A stretch of 64,000 bases of DNA from DASXKD01 sp963734725 (GTDB lineage Bacteria > Actinomycetota > Actinomycetes > Streptosporangiales > Streptosporangiaceae), in NCBI GenBank assembly GCA_963734725.1, contig CAVTIX010000027.1, positions 174,725-238,724 on the forward strand. The letters are read 5' to 3'. Position numbers and translations under genes: made by a program. Positions 61,251 to 64,000 of this stretch are shown in pieces. Within the stretch, counting starts at the first letter, position 1, and every line of letters starts with the position of its first letter. The notes below the pieces were generated by a model. The model saw only the letters and a program-made list of their open reading frames with translations. It was not told the DNA's origin and did no database searches.

Positions 61251-61680
61251 ATGTGTAACGAGAACGAATGGATCGTCCGCGAGGCTTTCCTGGCCTACGA
61301 CCGGGGCGATATTGCGCGCACGATGGACTTCGTGGACCCGGATCTTGAATGGACATACCCCGCTCCAGGCCCGGAGGATCCGCAGCCGAAGGTCCGCCAC
61401 GGCCGCGATGAACTGGAGAAGGCCATATACCAGTTCTCTCAGCGGGGGCTGCGGCCCGAACTTGAAGAGGTCGTCGCCGCCGGGGACCAGGTGATCCTGG
61501 TGATGCGAACGCCAGGACTCGGCCAGTATCTGAGCGGGCACGCCGACGACCGGACCTACGACGTCGTCACGGTCAGGGACGGGCGGATCGTCGAGTTGCA
61601 CGCCTGCCGTGACCCACGGCGAGGCACGGTTGCTCGCCGGAATCAGCGAGCCGCCCCAGCCCGGCCCGGCCGCGCTTGCG
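61251..61680 (+). CDS. SnoaL-like (NTF2 fold) protein, frame break near its end
   Basis: ATG 61251, after GGGGTGAGGG, begins ENEWIVREAFLAYDRGDIAR, TMDFVDPDLEWTYPAPGPED; the NTF2-like core continues to VVTVRDGRIVELHACRD. Removing one C near 61615 gives HGEARLLAGISEPP, the ending usual for this group (CRDRxEALxxAGI). As written, the frame instead runs on into the helicase remnant, making an artificial 527-residue product. The true stop is not clear. Confidence 0.6.
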
Positions 61681-61719
61681 CGGCACCGGAGGCAACCGGC
61701 GATGAGAATGGTGGCCGCG

Positions 61720-62834
61720 TCCGGTCAAACCATCGCCGCGAGTTCCGCTTTGATCGACGGCTCCGCGCTCTGCTCGGAGGCGGCAGACGCGAAGTCGAGC
61801 GCCAGGTCGTCGATGACTTTCCCTTCTTGCCGGCGGGGTGCCACATGGAACTCGATCCGTGGCGCGGGAGATTGTGTTGCGAAGCATCCGTGAAGCGATT
61901 CCGTCTGACTGGAGGGCGAGGCGCGATCGAACTGCGATCGCTCGGCGACATCTCACTGGCCAAATATCTCGAGGAAAGCGGCCTGGAACTCGAAGACATC
62001 TACGCGAACAGTCACACTTGGAGCGAACTCCGTCGATCGGTTGGCTTGGCAACCGAGTCAGCGGGTCCACGCGAAGACGCACTGCTCCGCGCCGTTGGAC
62101 GCCTCCTCCACGTCGACGACCGAGAGCGACTGGACGCGTACAAGTCGCTGATCGAACAAGAACACCCACCAGACTCGACCACACTTAGCGATCGCGAACG
62201 GCGACATGCGCGCATGCTGATCGGCTCACTCACGACCCTGAAGACATCAGCCTCGCTTGCTGAGGGCCTTGCAGAACTTTGGGAACATCCGCAGGTGCGG
62301 CACGAACTGCTCGAACTTCTCGAGATCCTTCCGGAGCGGGTCGACCACATGCACACGCAACTGGACATCCCTGACGTTCCGCTCGCCGTGCACGCGCGTT
62401 ACACGAGGACCGAGATCCTGGCAGCGTTCGATATCGGATCCGGCGTCAAGCCAGTCACCTGGCAGTCAGGCGTCTGGTGGGACGAGAACAGCCGCAGCGA
62501 TCTCTTCGCGTTCACCCTCGACAAGTCGGCCGGTTCCTTCTCTCCAACCACCCGATACCGCGACTATGCGATCAGTCCCGACTTGATCCATTGGGAGAGC
62601 CAATCGACTACTTCGCTCGACAGCGACACCGGGCGGCGCTACGTCAGCCAGGCCCAAGATGGCACGAACGTGGTGCTCTTCGCTCGGCTCAGCACCGCCG
62701 ATCGAGCGTTCTGGTGCCTCGGTCCCGCGACGTACGTGTCACATCAAGGCGAACGCCCGATCTCGCTTACGTGGCGGCTCCATCGTCGCCTTCCGGGCGA
62801 CCTCTTCGCGGAGTTCGCCGCGGCGGTGGCTTGA
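61720..62834 (+). pseudogene. C-terminal part (DUF3427) of a superfamily II helicase, 5'-truncated
   Basis: About 370 residues matching the end of DEAD/DEAH helicases with DUF3427: FRFDRRLRALLGGGRREVER, FPFLPAGCHMELD, ISLAKYLEESGLELEDIYAN, ALLRAVGRLLHVDDRERLDA, VPLAVHARYTRTEILAAF and TTRYRDYAISPDLIHWESQS. The motor domains are missing. Two compensating frame slips lie at about 61859 and 61925 (IVLRSIREAIPSDWRARRD is read in between). GC content looks lower than in the rest of the window. Full-length relatives often occur in mobile or defence-associated islands. Confidence 0.7.
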
Positions 62835-62925
62835 GACTGCCTCGCGTTGGCGCTGACCGAGCACCACCCCCACACGCAGTGTCGGTACCCTCACGGCGCG
62901 TAGGTGCCGATCTGCACGCGTGCGT

Positions 62926-63399
62926 TCACGGGTTGATCTCCGGTCGACCGGATCGCTCGAGACCAATCCTTCTGACTGGCTGCTGCTCGAGCGCGCGGGC
63001 TTCCGCTCCGCTAACAGTCGTGACGACCCGATATGTCAGATGGTCGTGAATGAATGCCCTTGTCCGAGCATCGAGGAGACGTTGACCTTCGCTCAGGGCA
63101 GCCATGTCCTCAGTGCTGAGCTCGGGTACGACGAAGCGGTCGCAGATGTAGATGCAGAACTGGTCGCCCGATCTGCGGCCGCTCGTGTGCGACGCAAGAC
63201 GTCCGAACACCCCGAAAGCTTTCGGATTCAGATCGTCGCGGTGAGCCCATGCCATCCCGGCGTAGAGGAACGTGGTGCCTTTCCAGATGGTGTAGACGCC
63301 GGAAGGTCCTGCCTCGAAGTGCCTCGCTGGCCAGTCCGAAAATCGATTTGCCGGTCCGTTCTCGAGTGCTCCGACGAGTGCGTCAAGGTCAGCAGCCAC
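62926..63399 (-). CDS. GIY-YIG nuclease family protein
   Basis: 157 residues. GVY and YAG motifs (GPSGVYTIWKGTTFLYAGMA), catalytic-type Arg in FGRLASHTSGRRSGDQFCIY, Glu in VSGAEARALEQQ and the final Asn in GRPEINP are all in family order. GTG 63399 is used; upstream in-frame codons could extend it by a few residues. It is complete, unlike its neighbours. Stand-alone GIY-YIG proteins cut DNA in repair, restriction or mobile elements. Confidence 0.75.
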   Translation of the reverse strand: MAADLDALVGALENGPANRFSDWPARHFEAGPSGVYTIWKGTTFLYAGMAWAHRDDLNPKAFGVFGRLASHTSGRRSGDQFCIYICDRFVVPELSTEDMAALSEGQRLLDARTRAFIHDHLTYRVVTTVSGAEARALEQQPVRRIGLERSGRPEINP

Positions 63400-63539
63400 G
63401 CAGCATGGTCGCACGCCCCCGGGTACCCAGGTTGCAGCTTCGCCCGGGTTCGCGCGGTGGGCTTTCGATAGCAGTGCACAATCGGAAGTGAGGCTCGGTG
63501 ACAGTTTGCGAACGATCCGGCTCGTCACCGAGCAGCGCT

Positions 63540-64000
63540 CACCACCGCGGTCGGCGCGGCCGCCCTCACTCACGGCCACCCGAGCGGGTACCTGTCGTCC
63601 GCGGCGTTCGCGGACCTCGTGGATGAGTTGTTCCGTGGAGCGGCCCTGTTCGCCGCCATCGCTTCGGCGCGTGCGTCGAGCTGGCGCAGTGGCCCGACCA
63701 CGACGAGACCATGCGGTCCATCGACGCCTCGGTCGCTGCCGGCGGCGTCGGGGGACGTCAGCGCCGAACGGATCGAGACGCTCGGCGGCGGATGGGTGGG
63801 CGAGGAAACGCTGGCGATCGGACTCTGCTGCGCGCTCGTTGCCGCGGACAGGTCGTTCGCAGCGGCCTCGAGCTGGCGGTCAACCACGGTGGCGACAGCG
63901 ACAGCACCGGCTCGATCGCCGGCAACCTCCTCGTGCCTCGCTCCACGGCGTCGCCGCTGCTGCTCGCCGACCTGGTCGGCCAGCTCGAGGGTCGCGCGCT
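63540..64000 (+). pseudogene. ADP-ribosylglycohydrolase family remnant, 5'-truncated, frameshifted, runs off right edge
   Basis: Recognisable pieces in several frames: AALTHGHPSGYLSSAAFADL, VDELFRGAALFAAIA, ELAQWPDHDETMRSIDASVA, SGDVSAERIETLGGGWVGEE, TLAIGLCCALV and VNHGGDSDSTGSIAGNLL, the last being the conserved metal-binding signature of ARH/DraG enzymes. The N-terminal half expected before THGHPSGYLS is absent. At least three frame changes occur within 460 bases. Part of the accessory tail with the helicase and nuclease. Confidence 0.6.

Noticed and set aside
1..64000. tRNA, rRNA or transposase genes
   Set aside because: No cloverleaf-like element, rRNA segment or DDE/serine/tyrosine recombinase motif was recognised by reading; a tRNAscan and ISfinder search would be decisive.

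Overview
The window comes from a very GC-rich, mycelial-type actinobacterium. Third codon positions are almost always G or C, GTG and TTG starts are common, and the gene families are typical of the group: TIGR03086 / mycothiol-dependent isomerase-like proteins, an F420-dependent LLM oxidoreductase, DUF6918, a TipA-like MerR, a MalT-like LuxR and ECF sigma with a zf-HC2 partner. I would guess a Streptosporangiales-like soil lineage, but no marker gene is present to prove it. No rRNA, tRNA, CRISPR array or intact transposase was seen.

Layout. (1) 1-14.7 kb: a divergent PucR-type regulator (broken by frameshifts) and a compact operon for uptake and hydrolysis of a hydantoin-like ring compound. 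It holds DUF917 (S-methyl-thiohydantoin desulfurase-like), a short HyuA, a complete dipeptide-type ABC importer (binding lipoprotein, two permeases, two ATPases), a long HyuA and HyuB. (2) 14.6-19.6 kb: a convergent M24 creatinase/aminopeptidase-like protein coupled to an APC permease, and a divergent LacI regulator coupled to a glutamine-amidotransferase-like protein. These probably belong to the same nutritional theme, because LacI-type palindromes lie in both promoter regions. (3) 19.6-25 kb: regulators and small-molecule enzymes (TipA-like MerR, two TIGR03086-type proteins, a TetR with tandem operators, an APH-like kinase, a methyltransferase). (4) 25.3-32.3 kb: an accessory envelope cluster. 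A 1485-residue exported peptidoglycan hydrolase (Cys-peptidase plus glucosaminidase plus a long repetitive linker and an orphan C-terminal domain) is flanked by two unrecognised membrane-anchored extracytoplasmic proteins. This is the best candidate for an undescribed system. (5) 32.3-49 kb: mixed metabolism and regulation (Fe-ADH, MarR, acyl-CoA dehydrogenase, alpha/beta hydrolase with TetR, MsrB, ECF sigma, ParB-like protein, carbonic anhydrase, DHA2 efflux pump, MalT-like LuxR). (6) 49-61 kb: P450/ferredoxin/TetR operon beside decayed Baeyer-Villiger and esterase genes, a D,D-carboxypeptidase, BAX-inhibitor-like protein, LLM oxidoreductase, an HD-GYP/LuxR fusion, a Cys-rich beta-propeller and a metallo-beta-lactamase fold protein. 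(7) 61.2-64 kb: a visibly less GC-extreme tail with fragments of a DUF3427 helicase, a GIY-YIG nuclease and a truncated ADP-ribosylglycohydrolase, looking like a remnant of an accessory island.

A strong overall feature is the number of single-base frame breaks in otherwise well-conserved genes (about 15-20 sites: PucR, MerR, APH, Fe-ADH, MFS, carboxypeptidase, BAX inhibitor, MBL and others). Most look like uncorrected sequencing indels rather than biology. A smaller set (BVMO/esterase, helicase, ADP-ribosylglycohydrolase, methyltransferase, PadR and LuxR fragments) shows deletions, a nonsense codon or missing ends and is more likely true decay.
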